Assembly (NCBI GenBank): GCA_031285845.1
Contig: JAITVK010000021.1
Span: forward strand, 1-53,552
Direction: 5' to 3'
DNA: 53,552 nucleotides
Source of the DNA: Propionibacteriaceae bacterium
GTDB lineage: Bacteria > Actinomycetota > Actinomycetes > Propionibacteriales > Propionibacteriaceae
The notes beneath the pieces were generated by a model that saw nothing but the letters and a program-made list of their open reading frames with translations, did no database searches and was not told the origin of the DNA. The position numbers and the translations under genes were made by a program. This document shows, one piece after another, positions 19,619 through 30,688 of this stretch (position 1 is its first letter; each line of letters starts with the position of its first letter).

Positions 19619-20446
19619 ATGGCTGTACCATTTCTCACCCTCAATCAAGGCAACACTATCCCCCAACTGGGCTTCGGCACTTTCAAAGTCGAGCCCGGGC
19701 TGACCCAAGGCATCGTCGAAGAGGCGTTAGCCGCCGGCTACCGTCACATCGACACGGCCACCGGTTACGCCAATGAGACCGGTGTCGGCGCGGCGATCCG
19801 CGCGTCAGGCATCCCCCGCGACCTGTTGTTCGTGACCACCAAACTGGCTAATCCCGATCAGAAGGCGGGCGACGTGCGCGCGGCGTACGAACGCAGCTTG
19901 GCGGCACTGAACATCGACTACATCGATCTGTATCTGATCCACTGGCCGATGCCCGCCGTCGACAAGTACGTGTCCACTTGGGATCAGTTGGTCCAGTTCA
20001 AACAGGAAGGTCTGACCAAATCCATCGGCGTGTCGAACTTCCAGATCCCGCATTTGCAGCGGATCATCGACGCCACTGGCGTGGCTCCGGCCGTCGACCA
20101 GGTTGAACTCCACCCGGTCTTCCAGCAGATTGAACTGCGCAAGTACCTCGATGAGCATGACATCACCGTGGAGGCTTGGGGGCCGCTCGGCCAAGGCCGA
20201 TACAAGCTGGACGATTTCCCCGCAATCACCAACGCGGCGATCGCCCACGACAAGACTCCCACTCAGGTGGTCCTGCGCTGGCACATCCAGTCCGGCACAG
20301 TGGTGATCCCCAAAGCCAGTTCGCGCGCCCACATGGACGAGAACTTCGATCTGTTCGACTTCGAATTGACGCCCGCCGAGATGGAAGCGATCGAAGGACT
20401 CGACACCGGCAAGCGTTTGTCGCTCGACCCGGATGAGTTCAACTGA
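19619..20446 (+). CDS. Aldo/keto reductase (AKR5/DkgA-like)
   Basis: 275-residue TIM-barrel NADPH oxidoreductase. The catalytic tetrad is readable: Asp in YRHIDTATGY, Tyr in the same motif, Lys in FVTTKL and His in LIHWP. NADP-binding residues lie in VVIPKASSRAHMDEN. Similar proteins reduce 2,5-diketo-gluconate or small ketones and aldehydes. It stands alone between asd and clpB, with a strong hairpin after its stop. Confidence 0.92.
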   Translation: MAVPFLTLNQGNTIPQLGFGTFKVEPGLTQGIVEEALAAGYRHIDTATGYANETGVGAAIRASGIPRDLLFVTTKLANPDQKAGDVRAAYERSLAALNIDYIDLYLIHWPMPAVDKYVSTWDQLVQFKQEGLTKSIGVSNFQIPHLQRIIDATGVAPAVDQVELHPVFQQIELRKYLDEHDITVEAWGPLGQGRYKLDDFPAITNAAIAHDKTPTQVVLRWHIQSGTVVIPKASSRAHMDENFDLFDFELTPAEMEAIEGLDTGKRLSLDPDEFN

Positions 20447-20470
20447 TCCTTCGCCAGATCCTGACAGGTC

Positions 20471-20502
20471 TCAGGGGTGTCACCAAGCGGTGGCACCCCT
20501 GA
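20471..20502. terminator. Hairpin terminator between aldo/keto reductase gene and clpB
   Basis: TCAGGGGTGTCACC and GGTGGCACCCCTGA form a 14-bp stem with one G-U pair around an AAGC loop. It lies 24 bases after the aldo/keto reductase stop and before the convergent end of clpB, so it can serve either strand; only a short T-rich tail follows on the plus strand. Confidence 0.75.
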
Positions 20503-20552
20503 TTCGTCTGCAGCCCGCGTCAAGGCTCAACGCCTGATCGACCGGGCCATCC

Positions 20553-23132
<2,580 letters not shown>

Positions 23133-23221
23133 ACTGTCTGGTGTCACTCCTTGTGAAACGATGTACGCCCGCTGCGTTTCGAATGCTGAGTCGCGGCCCT
23201 CCACGAACCGCTCATTCAAAA

Positions 23222-23242
23222 GTTGAGCGTACCAGGCTCAAG
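23222..23242 (-). promoter_or_regulatory. HAIR element (HspR operator) upstream of clpB
   Basis: Read on the minus strand it is CTTGAGC, seven bases, GCTCAAC, matching the HAIR consensus CTTGAGT-N7-ACTCAAG at 11 of 14 fixed bases. A TACTAA box overlaps its upstream edge. HspR is known to repress clpB and dnaK through this site in actinobacteria; hspR itself is not in the window. Confidence 0.8.
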
Positions 23243-23260
23243 TTTAGTACGATGCCACCT

Positions 23261-23276
23261 GACTGTCTAGACTCGC
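23261..23276. promoter_or_regulatory. GTCTAGAC palindrome, weak dre-like site
   Basis: The eight-base palindrome GTCTAGAC lies between the end of ptsH and the clpB HAIR site. It matches the DasR dre consensus at about 9 of 16 bases, less well than the sites near the EIIC and EIIB genes. TCTAGA is rare in this window, which is the only reason to record it. Confidence 0.25.
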
Positions 23277-23388
23277 CCGCGCCGTCACCGCCATCAGCCC
23301 CAGCCGACCCGACCGATCAGGGCAGACGCGCGATCACCGATCGACCTCAGACCTAGCGTCGGCCGGGCGTCGATCACCGGCGATCAAC

Positions 23389-23643
23389 TCACAGATCAGG
23401 ATCAGTCAGAACCTTCTCGAGCGCGTCCAACGCCTGTGGCGACTCCGACTCGATCACCACGCTGGCGCCACCGTCGACACCCAAGCTCATCACAGCCAGA
23501 ATCGACTCAGCGGCCACCCGCTTGTCCGACCCGGCCACGCCGATGCGGACCTTCGCTGGCTGAGCGGCCGCAGCCTTCACGAACACGGCCGCCGGACGGG
23601 CGTGCAGCCCCTCCGCCGCCGCGACGACAACAGTACGTTCCAT
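23389..23643 (-). CDS. ptsH: Phosphocarrier protein HPr
   Basis: 84 residues. Active-site histidine in EGLHARPAAVFV (His15 position) and the regulatory serine region AAESILAVMSLGVD (Ser46 position) are present. It passes phosphate from enzyme I to EIIA. GGAGG lies just before the ATG at 23643. It follows ptsI by 40 bases and is cotranscribed with it. Confidence 0.96.
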   Translation of the reverse strand: MERTVVVAAAEGLHARPAAVFVKAAAAQPAKVRIGVAGSDKRVAAESILAVMSLGVDGGASVVIESESPQALDALEKVLTDPDL

Positions 23644-23683
23644 GGTTTCCTCCTTCAGATCTTGACCAACCCACCCGGGCCGA

Positions 23684-25363
23684 TCAGTTCTCACCAGCCG
23701 ACGCCAACCGAGCGGCGACGACCTCCCGAGCGCGCCACGCCGTCGGCGAGGCCAGGGCCAATTCGGCCAGGCCCTGGCATTGCTCCAGACTCAGCTTCGA
23801 CAATGCCTCAGCCACAGCGGGCAGAGCGCGAGCCGACATCGACAGGCTCGTCACACCGGAGCCGACCAGAACCGCGGCCAGCGCCGGATTCGACGCCGCC
23901 TCGCCGCAGACCCCAACCGGCTTGCCTCGCTGGCCACCGGCTTTGCCCGTCATCGCTATCAACCGCAGCAGAGCTGGCTGCCAGGGGTCGAGATAGCCCG
24001 ACAGCTGAGCCATCTGGCGGTCGGCTGCCATGACGTACTGCGTCAAGTCGTTTGTTCCAATCGACGCGAAATCGGCCACAGCCAAAATCTCGTCGGCCAA
24101 GATGGCCGCCGAGGGCACCTCCACCATCACCCCGGCCGTCGTCAGACCGTGGGCGGCGCAAGAATCGACGAAGCCGCGCGCGTCCTCAACCGTGGCGATG
24201 AGCGGAGCCATGACCCACACATCGACGTCCACACCACGCCTGGCCTCGTCGATGGCCTGCAACTGGTCATGCATGATCTCCGGGCGTTGCACCGCGACAC
24301 GATAACCGCGCACACCCAGAGCCGGATTCGGCTCCACCTCGGCGTGAAGGAACGGCAGGGGCTTGTCGGCGCCAGCGTCCAGCGTCCGAATCACCACTTT
24401 GGCGTCGCGACCCGCGAAAGCCTCGAAAACTGTTCGGTAGGCTTCGGCCTGCTCATCGACACTGGGAGCCGTCTTGCGATCCAAGAAGCAGAACTCAGTT
24501 CGGAACAATCCCACGCCCTCGGCTCCGGCCGCCGCCGCGCGTTGGGCCGAGGCGGCGTCTCCGACATTGGCCAGCAAGGCGACTCGATGTCCGTCACTGG
24601 TGGCGCCGACCCCCTCCCAATGTGACGAGGTCGCGGTCTGTCTGACCGTCACCTGACGCTCGACCAGGTCTTGGCGAGACGGTTCGACGATGACCACACC
24701 AGCAGTGCCATCGACCAGAACGTCATCGCCATCATGAAGGCCACCGGCCTCGCCCAATCCGACCACGGCAGGCAACCCGAGATCGCGCGCCAAGATCGCG
24801 GTGTGAGAGATCAACCCGCCGTCACGGGTCACAATCGCCAAGATCTGAGCCGGGTTGATGCCCGCGGTGTCGGCGGGGGCCAAATCATCGGCCACCAGGA
24901 CGTACGGCGTGTCGCGCACCGGAACACCAGGCGGATCACGATCCAACAGCGCCGCCACGATACGAGCGCGGACATCGCGAACGTCGGCGGCTCGCTGAGC
25001 CATCCGCCCGCCCAGCTCCTCGAACTGGGCGGCCACCGACTCCCCGGCGTCCCACACCGCTCGCGGCGGATTCAGACCAGCACTGACTCGCTGCTTGGCG
25101 TCGTCGACCAGCATCGGGTCCGAGGCGATCAAGGACTCAGCCTCGACGATGTCTTTGGCCTCTGCGGTCAGGTCGGGACGCGCGGCCAGCGCTTCCAACG
25201 CGGCCACCACGAGTCCAGACGCCTCATCGATGCGCTGTTGGGCCCGCTCGACGCTCGACTGCCCAAGCCCACCGGCTTCAGGTTCTTCGATCGGAGCGGG
25301 CATTCGTACGACGAAGCCGTGAGCCACACCGGCGCTGGCAGCCAATCCGTGAAAAGTTGTCAT
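23684..25363 (-). CDS. ptsI: PTS enzyme I (phosphoenolpyruvate-protein phosphotransferase)
   Basis: 559 residues. The phosphohistidine domain carries GGLISHTAILARDLGLPAVV with the active histidine near residue 188, and the C-terminal PEP-binding barrel has GAEGVGLFRTEF, RTLDAGADKPLPF and GVCGEAASNP. It starts the PTS phosphate chain in the cytoplasm. AGGAG precedes the ATG. It is followed by ptsH; the EIIC gene lies 300 bases upstream on the same strand. Confidence 0.97.
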   Translation of the reverse strand: MTTFHGLAASAGVAHGFVVRMPAPIEEPEAGGLGQSSVERAQQRIDEASGLVVAALEALAARPDLTAEAKDIVEAESLIASDPMLVDDAKQRVSAGLNPPRAVWDAGESVAAQFEELGGRMAQRAADVRDVRARIVAALLDRDPPGVPVRDTPYVLVADDLAPADTAGINPAQILAIVTRDGGLISHTAILARDLGLPAVVGLGEAGGLHDGDDVLVDGTAGVVIVEPSRQDLVERQVTVRQTATSSHWEGVGATSDGHRVALLANVGDAASAQRAAAAGAEGVGLFRTEFCFLDRKTAPSVDEQAEAYRTVFEAFAGRDAKVVIRTLDAGADKPLPFLHAEVEPNPALGVRGYRVAVQRPEIMHDQLQAIDEARRGVDVDVWVMAPLIATVEDARGFVDSCAAHGLTTAGVMVEVPSAAILADEILAVADFASIGTNDLTQYVMAADRQMAQLSGYLDPWQPALLRLIAMTGKAGGQRGKPVGVCGEAASNPALAAVLVGSGVTSLSMSARALPAVAEALSKLSLEQCQGLAELALASPTAWRAREVVAARLASAGEN

Positions 25364-25665
25364 GGGTTTTCTCCTGTTCAGTCACGACGGATGATGGCTC
25401 CGAAGTTTTGTCCACGCCCAGGAGCCCGATCACGGCGGGCGGCTCCTTGGCGTCACCAGCCCATCCATGGTTGAGGTCCCCAAGCTGTCTTCAGCATATG
25501 CCCGATGGCCCGCTATGGAGTCAGTTTGTCATCCCACCGACGGCCGCCACACCAAGCGACGCCCGCCTGCTCATGCCAGCGGGTCGATCCCATGATCGGG
25601 TGGGTGAACCCCTCGACGATCATAGAATCGACCCGTCCAGGCTTTGATACGAGCAGCGTCGACGC
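25364..25665. other. Intergenic region between EIIC gene and ptsI
   Basis: 302 bases without a credible gene. It holds a long imperfect stem-loop (25581-25634, listed separately) near the EIIC stop and the ptsI ribosome site. I could not place a convincing promoter box or a dre-like site in it. Confidence 0.5.
25581..25634 (-). terminator. 54-base stem-loop downstream of EIIC gene
   Basis: GGGTCGAT pairs with ATCGACCC, an internal 3x3 mismatch follows, then CATGATCG-type bases pair with CGATCATA-type bases around a 17-base loop. It begins 32 bases after the EIIC stop on the minus strand. No T-run follows, so it may be a weak terminator, a processing or stability element between the EIIC and ptsI messages, or a small structured RNA. 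Confidence 0.4.
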
Positions 25666-27000
25666 TCAGACGGCTCGAGCCGCGCCAGTCGCGCCAGCCT
25701 CGGTCTTGGTGGTCGGCGTCATGTCTTGGTCGATGATCGACTGGACGGCGTTGCCGGCCTCCGCGCCCTCATCCTCGCGCCCAGGAGTCTTCATGTTGAA
25801 GACCTTGATCAGGATGCGGAACAACACGTAATAGACCGCGGCGTATATCAACCCGATAATCACCAACAGCCATGGTTTCGTGGCGATGCCCCAGTTCAGC
25901 AGCAGGTCAGTTCCGCCAGCCGAGAACGAGAAGCCGTCCTTGATTCCCAAAGCGTTGCACAAGGCCAACGAAGAGCCGGTCAGAACCGCGTGCACGACGT
26001 ACAACGGGAAGGCGACGTAGACGAACGAGAATTCGATCGGTTCGGTGATGCCGGTGATGAAAGCGGTCAACGCGGTCGAAATCATGACGCCGCCGACGGC
26101 TTTGCGGTTCTCGGGACGGGCCGCGTGCCACATCGCCAAAGCAGCGGCGGGCAGCGCGAACATCAGGATCGGGAAGAAGCCGGTCATGAAAGTTCCAGCG
26201 GTCGGGTCGTGATGCAGGAAGCGAGCGATGTCGCCTTGATATTCCACACCATCGGCGGCGGTGAAGCTGCCGAACATGAACCACGGGAAGGAGTTCAGGA
26301 TGTGATGCAGGCCGAACGGAATCAGCATGCGGTTGGCGAACCCGTAGACGAAGGCGCCGAACACACCGACCGACGGGTTTGTGATCCATTCGCCGACAGC
26401 GTTGAACGCGATGGCGAAGAACGGATACACCAAGGCCAGAACGACACCGACGACCACGGCGACCGCGGCGGTGATGATCGGCACGAAGCGGCGTCCGCCG
26501 AAGAAGGCCAAGAAGGTGGGCAGTTTGATGCGATAGTACTTGTCATACAGGAGTGCGGCGATGACACCCATGATGATGCCGCCGAGCACGCCATAGTTCA
26601 TGACCAGCGCCTCTTCCCCGCCATAACCGGGCATGTAGGGCAGGTACGGCAGAACGGCGTTGCCGACGCCTTGGAAGACCATGATGCCGATGAAGGCAGC
26701 CAGAGCGGTCGCACCTTCAGACTTCTTGGCGAAGCCAACCGCGACGCCGAGCGCGAAGATCAGGGCCAGGTTGCCGAACAGGGCGTTGCCGGCGGCAGCG
26801 AAAATGTCGGCCACCGGGTTGAGCCAGCCAGCGAACTGGCCGAGGCCGTCCTTGCCCAGCATGTCGGCTTGTCCGATACGAAGTAGGATGCCGGCGGCGG
26901 GCAGCGCCGCGATCGGCAACATCAACGACCGTCCGATGCGTTGCAGCGAGGCCAGGACCCCGCCGGACTGCTTCTTGGTCGTACGCGATTCTGAGGTCAT
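25666..27000 (-). CDS. PTS sugar transporter EIIC, N-acetylglucosamine type (NagE2-like)
   Basis: 444 residues, membrane EIIC domain only; no EIIB or EIIA domain is fused. LQRIGRSLMLPIAALPAAGILLRIGQ at the start and IFALGVAVGFAKKSEGATALAAF match the glucose/GlcNAc EIIC family and closely resemble the actinobacterial NagE2 type. The middle NRMLIPFGLHHILNSFPWF and ITGITEPIEFSFVYV are the sugar-site loops. GAGGAG precedes the ATG at 27000. The matching EIIB and EIIA genes lie beyond the divergent regulator. GlcNAc is the best guess, glucose is possible. Confidence 0.88.
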   Translation of the reverse strand: MTSESRTTKKQSGGVLASLQRIGRSLMLPIAALPAAGILLRIGQADMLGKDGLGQFAGWLNPVADIFAAAGNALFGNLALIFALGVAVGFAKKSEGATALAAFIGIMVFQGVGNAVLPYLPYMPGYGGEEALVMNYGVLGGIIMGVIAALLYDKYYRIKLPTFLAFFGGRRFVPIITAAVAVVVGVVLALVYPFFAIAFNAVGEWITNPSVGVFGAFVYGFANRMLIPFGLHHILNSFPWFMFGSFTAADGVEYQGDIARFLHHDPTAGTFMTGFFPILMFALPAAALAMWHAARPENRKAVGGVMISTALTAFITGITEPIEFSFVYVAFPLYVVHAVLTGSSLALCNALGIKDGFSFSAGGTDLLLNWGIATKPWLLVIIGLIYAAVYYVLFRILIKVFNMKTPGREDEGAEAGNAVQSIIDQDMTPTTKTEAGATGAARAV

Positions 27001-27050
27001 AATCGTCTCCTCAATGAGTGGACAGTGTACGGCGTCACTCATACGAGGCA

Positions 27051-27066
27051 TCCTGTCTAGACATCT
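27051..27066. promoter_or_regulatory. dre-like palindrome upstream of EIIC gene
   Basis: A ten-base perfect palindrome TGTCTAGACA (27054-27063) sits 54 bases before the EIIC start and 300 bases before the divergent regulator gene. It matches the dre consensus ACTGGTCTAGACCAGT at 10 of 16 positions, with the TCTAGA core intact. A DasR-type protein is encoded next door. Confidence 0.5.
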
Positions 27067-27346
27067 GTATGAGTTACGAACATAGTCTTATATGCCTGAT
27101 CATGACAATGTCAAACCGATATGGCCGTTCGGGCGTGTCCTGCTGTCGTCACTTCCAGGGTCTTTCCTTGTCAGATCGTACGTGACTCAGCTGGCGACGT
27201 CGGGTGTGAAGGCGTCTCAACCCTCGGATCACCGGTCACCCAACCCAACGAGGCGCCCAGCGGAAGCGCAGCCGCGGGCCCGGCGAAAAGATACCGACAT
27301 GAATCAACGGCGAATGGATGATCAACGATCCGGCCCGCCTACGACT

Positions 27347-27352
27347 TATGCT
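27347..27352 (+). promoter_or_regulatory. -10 box TATGCT for leaderless gntR gene
   Basis: TATGCT ends six bases before the ATG at 27359, the same spacing as at 19607 and 8626. It decides the start against longer in-frame options and suggests a leaderless message. Confidence 0.5.
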
Positions 27353-27358
27353 AGGGGC

Positions 27359-28126
27359 ATGGAGATGAGCGGCACCCTGCTGAAACACAGGCAGATCCGC
27401 AACTATCTGCGGGCCTTGGCCACTCATGAGTTGCGGGTCGGAGACGCCATACCCTCAGAGCGCGAACTGTGCGAACGTTTCTCCGTCGCCCGGATGACCG
27501 TGCGCCAGGCGGTCGACGCGCTAGTGGTCGAAGGGATTCTCACCCGGGTCCAGGGCAAGGGCACCTTCGTGGCCACTCCCAAGGTCGATCTCCAGATGCG
27601 TTTGACGACTTTCGAAGAAGAGATGACCCGGCGTGGCTATCGAGCGTCCTCCACCGTTTTGGCCGCCGACGTTCGCGTCCCACCGGGAGATGTCGCTGAC
27701 GCCCTGGGCCTAGACGAGGGTCAGCACACCTATTACCTGTATCGGATCCGCTTCGCCGACGACGAGCCGCTGGCTCTGGAGGAATCCTGGCTGCCTGTGG
27801 CGCTGTTCCCCGGATTGTACGACCCGGCGCCACCACAGAGCTTGTACGCCACTTTGGCCGAACGTGGGCTGCCCCCGGATTGGGGCGAGGACACGATCGA
27901 CGCTGACGAGGTCTCGCGTCACGAAGCGAGCCAACTGGGCATCGATCCAGAGCGTGCCGTGCTGCGAATCGCACGACGCACTTTCTCAGGCACGGTCGCC
28001 ACCATCTACTCGCGCAGCGTCTACCGCGCCGACCGCTACACCTTGTGGGTGCCCGTGCTGGCGCCGAACCTGCCCTCAGCCAGCCATTCGGTGCGATTCG
28101 TACGAGAATCGAGCTCACGTTCCTGA
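27359..28126 (+). CDS. GntR/HutC family regulator, DasR-like
   Basis: 255 residues. The N-terminal winged helix reads IPSERELCERFSVARMTVRQAVDALVVEGILTRVQGKGTFVA and is followed by the short PKVDLQMRLTTFEEEM linker and a UTRA effector domain ending in SRSVYRADRYTLWVPVL. This layout and the linker are those of DasR, which in streptomycetes senses amino-sugar phosphates and controls the GlcNAc PTS. Its position between the EIIC and the EIIB-EIIA genes, with TCTAGA palindromes at both, supports the same role here. Confidence 0.88.
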   Translation: MEMSGTLLKHRQIRNYLRALATHELRVGDAIPSERELCERFSVARMTVRQAVDALVVEGILTRVQGKGTFVATPKVDLQMRLTTFEEEMTRRGYRASSTVLAADVRVPPGDVADALGLDEGQHTYYLYRIRFADDEPLALEESWLPVALFPGLYDPAPPQSLYATLAERGLPPDWGEDTIDADEVSRHEASQLGIDPERAVLRIARRTFSGTVATIYSRSVYRADRYTLWVPVLAPNLPSASHSVRFVRESSSRS

Positions 28127-28184
28127 GACCCGACACGACAGCTACGCCCATGTTCACTATGTGGTATGACAGTCGTGTTGTTCT

Positions 28185-28200
28185 ACTCATCTAGACCAGG
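28185..28200. promoter_or_regulatory. dre-like operator upstream of EIIB-EIIA genes
   Basis: ACTCATCTAGACCAGG matches the dre consensus ACTGGTCTAGACCAGT at 13 of 16 positions and lies 62 bases before the EIIB ATG. It is the best such site in the window and the most likely target of the neighbouring DasR-like protein. Confidence 0.65.
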
Positions 28201-28262
28201 CGGCGGTAATATACAGATACGCCGCCGATCACCGTGATCCGGCGAAGAGAAAGAGGTTGGAC

Positions 28263-28493
28263 ATGGCTAAGGCAGACGTGATTCTGGCGGGCCTGGGAGG
28301 TTCGGACAACATCGTGGAAATCGAGCCGTGCATCACTCGCCTGCGGGTCGTCGTCAATGATCCGGGCCTGGTCAACGACGCCGTTTTGAAATCCGCTGGA
28401 ACCTTCGGCATCGTCCGCTCCGGTTCGGCGATCCAGGTCGTGGTCGGCCCCGAGGCCGACACATTGGCTGAAGACATCGAGGACTTGAGATGA
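28263..28493 (+). CDS. PTS EIIB component (NagF-like)
   Basis: 76 residues, a free EIIB domain of the glucose/GlcNAc family. The phosphorylated cysteine is in IEPCITRLRV (residue 23), followed by KSAGTFGIVRSGSAIQVVVG. It takes phosphate from EIIA and passes it to the incoming sugar. In streptomycetes the GlcNAc EIIB (NagF) is also a separate small protein. AAAGAGG lies before the ATG at 28263, and the gene overlaps EIIA by four bases. Confidence 0.9.
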   Translation: MAKADVILAGLGGSDNIVEIEPCITRLRVVVNDPGLVNDAVLKSAGTFGIVRSGSAIQVVVGPEADTLAEDIEDLR

Positions 28494-28954
28494 CCCTGGT
28501 CATCGTCTCCCCCGTCGCTGGTCGGGTCGTCCCGCTCAGCGAAGTCCCTGACCCCGTGTTCGCCCAAGCGATCGTCGGCCCAGGCGTCGCCGTCGAACCC
28601 GACGATGACGCCACCGACGCAGTCGCGCCGATCTCTGGAACGATCGCCAAACTGCATCCGCATGCTTCAGTGATCGGTTCCAGCGATGACCGCGGCGTGC
28701 TGGCTCATTTGGGCATCGACACCGTTCAATTGGAAGGCCAAGGGTTCACCCTCCATGCTGGCGACGGCGACACCGTCACGGCTGGACAACTGCTGACCAC
28801 GTGGAGTCCCGCCGATGTCAGAGCCGGTGGCCGCAGCGCCATCGTGCCCGTCATCGCGATGCAGGCCGAGCCTGATCAGGTGACGATTCTGGCCCAGCCC
28901 GGAACTCACGTCGCTGCTGGCGACCCGTTGATGCAATGGACCGATCCGCAGTGA
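28490..28954 (+). CDS. crr: PTS EIIA component, glucose type
   Basis: 154 residues. The active-site histidine is in SDDRGVLAHLGIDTVQLEGQGF, with the usual VSPVAGRVVPLSEVPDPVFA start and a C-terminal TILAQPGTHVAAGDPLM. It receives phosphate from HPr. ATGA overlap with the EIIB stop means coupled translation. It is the only EIIA in the window and so probably serves the nearby EIIC. Confidence 0.93.
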   Translation: MTLVIVSPVAGRVVPLSEVPDPVFAQAIVGPGVAVEPDDDATDAVAPISGTIAKLHPHASVIGSSDDRGVLAHLGIDTVQLEGQGFTLHAGDGDTVTAGQLLTTWSPADVRAGGRSAIVPVIAMQAEPDQVTILAQPGTHVAAGDPLMQWTDPQ

Positions 28955-29502
28955 GCCGTCGGCGTGCCGCAAAAACCCCATTGAATGACGAAGCTCCCCG
29001 CGAACCGATCAGTGGCGCGCGGGGAGTGCTTCACAAGTACGGCGGGTGGATCGTCGCCGCCATCATCTTCGTTTTGGCAGTCGGATCGGGCTACCGCTAC
29101 TTCAGCACTCCCGCCCCTGTCCTGCCGCGCGACGCGACCGGCGCGGTGACACAGGCGACGACGATCGCCATCTCCAATGCCACTATCGGCGACTGCATCG
29201 AGTCGTTGCCCGCCGATGAGAAAGCCGCCATCGACAAGGTGCGGTTCGTCCCATGCCGCGACGCCCATCAGGTCGTGATTCTCGGAGCGACGAAGACGAC
29301 CGAGACCGGCAAACCTGAGGCCGCCCAAGCGGCCGCCGCCGAGTGTGTTCCGATCGCCGAGTCCGTCACCGGCCAAAACCCGGCCGCCGCCGATGTCCGC
29401 TATCGGCTGACGATCCTGCCGCCGGGCGGACAGCTCGGCACCTACCTCTGCCTGGCCGATTACGCTCCAGACAACGCGCCCGCGCTTGACATTCCACGCT
29501 GA
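28936..29502 (+). CDS. Membrane-anchored septum-formation-like protein
   Basis: 188 residues (183 if the GTG at 28951 is used, which overlaps the EIIA stop as GTGA). One transmembrane helix at about residues 37-56 follows a basic cytoplasmic tail; the outer part has IGDCIESLP, RFVPCRDAHQVVILG and two later cysteines (AAAECVPI, GTYLCLADY), the cysteine pattern of the Septum_form family of actinobacteria. The role of that family is poorly known. It overlaps the EIIA gene, so it is probably cotranscribed, but a functional tie to sugar uptake is not evident. Confidence 0.65.
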   Translation: MDRSAVSRRRAAKTPLNDEAPREPISGARGVLHKYGGWIVAAIIFVLAVGSGYRYFSTPAPVLPRDATGAVTQATTIAISNATIGDCIESLPADEKAAIDKVRFVPCRDAHQVVILGATKTTETGKPEAAQAAAAECVPIAESVTGQNPAAADVRYRLTILPPGGQLGTYLCLADYAPDNAPALDIPR

Positions 29503-29575
29503 GCGACGGCCCCATCTCACTCAGATCAGCCGACACCGCCAACGCGCGTCAGCCGCAGGCCGTACGACCAGATCG

Positions 29576-30613
29576 TCACAGGCCGAGTGTTGATTGGCGT
29601 GGCACCACCTGATAGTCGACCAACAGTTCCCGTGGCGAGGTGGCCGGATCGAAGTCGTCGACCAAACCAACGCGTTCACACAACATGCGCACCGACTCCG
29701 CCGCGATACGATCACGCCCCGGATCGATCGTGGACAAGGTCGGCTGAGAGAACTGGGTCTCCTCGACATTATCGAAACCGATCACGGCGACATCGTCGGG
29801 CACGCGAATCCCGCGACGGATCAGCTCATGCAGCGCGCCCAAAGCCAAAGTGTCATTGAAACACACCACAGCGTCCAACCGATGTCCGCGATCGAGGAGC
29901 TCGCCCATCAGACGGGCCCCGGTCGGTCTGACCCAGGGCCCCGGCCCGGCCACCAGGCCAGGATCCAGCGACAGTCCAGCAAGTTCGAGGCCCAGTTTGA
30001 CTCCGCGAAAACGCAGCACCGACGATGACAGGATCGGCATCTCATTGACTCCGATGACGCCGATGCGAGTCCGCCCCAACGCCGCCAGGTGTTCGACTTG
30101 AGCCGTGGCCGCTTCGACGTTGCGCATCGACACATGGTCACAGGGCGCGTCGAACACCGACTCGCCCAGGATCACCATCGGGAACCCGACGTCGAACAGG
30201 TCGACGTCATCTTGGCCGACGTAGACCGGAGAGAACAACACGCCGTCAACCTGTTGGCCCCCCTCGCCGCGCAGCACGCGCAGCTCCAGATCCCGCTGGT
30301 ACTGATGCTGTTCGACCAACACAGTCAGCTCACGTTCGGCGGCTTCGCGCACCACCGAGTCGGCCAGTTCGGCGAAGTACGGGATACGCAGTTCGGGGAT
30401 CACCAGCTTGATCAGGCCAGTACGTCCTTGGCGCAGGTTGCGCGCGGTCACGTTGACCCGATACCCCAACGTACGAATCGCCGCCTCGACACGAGCCTTA
30501 GTGTCCGGACGCAAGTAGCGGTACCCGTTGATGACGTTGGAGACCGTTTTGACCGAGACCGACGCCAGCGCCGCGACGTCGCGCATCGTCACCGACTCTC
30601 GCACACGACCCAT
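29576..30613 (-). CDS. LacI family transcriptional regulator
   Basis: 345 residues. The N-terminal helix-turn-helix and hinge read TMRDVAALASVSVKTVSNVINGYRYLRPDTKARVEAAIRTLGY, followed by a periplasmic-binding-protein-like effector domain with FPMVILGE, DAVVCFNDTLALGAL and VIGFDNVEETQFSQPTLSTID. It lies on the same strand just downstream of the two arabinan hydrolase genes and is the natural candidate to control them and the divergent ABC importer in response to arabino-oligosaccharides. Confidence 0.93.
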   Translation of the reverse strand: MGRVRESVTMRDVAALASVSVKTVSNVINGYRYLRPDTKARVEAAIRTLGYRVNVTARNLRQGRTGLIKLVIPELRIPYFAELADSVVREAAERELTVLVEQHQYQRDLELRVLRGEGGQQVDGVLFSPVYVGQDDVDLFDVGFPMVILGESVFDAPCDHVSMRNVEAATAQVEHLAALGRTRIGVIGVNEMPILSSSVLRFRGVKLGLELAGLSLDPGLVAGPGPWVRPTGARLMGELLDRGHRLDAVVCFNDTLALGALHELIRRGIRVPDDVAVIGFDNVEETQFSQPTLSTIDPGRDRIAAESVRMLCERVGLVDDFDPATSPRELLVDYQVVPRQSTLGL

Positions 30614-30688
30614 GGATTCCCCTTGCTCAAACCGACACTGCCAGCCTATCCCACGAAGCCGGCGCCGCCGAGGACGCGCCTGAGATCG

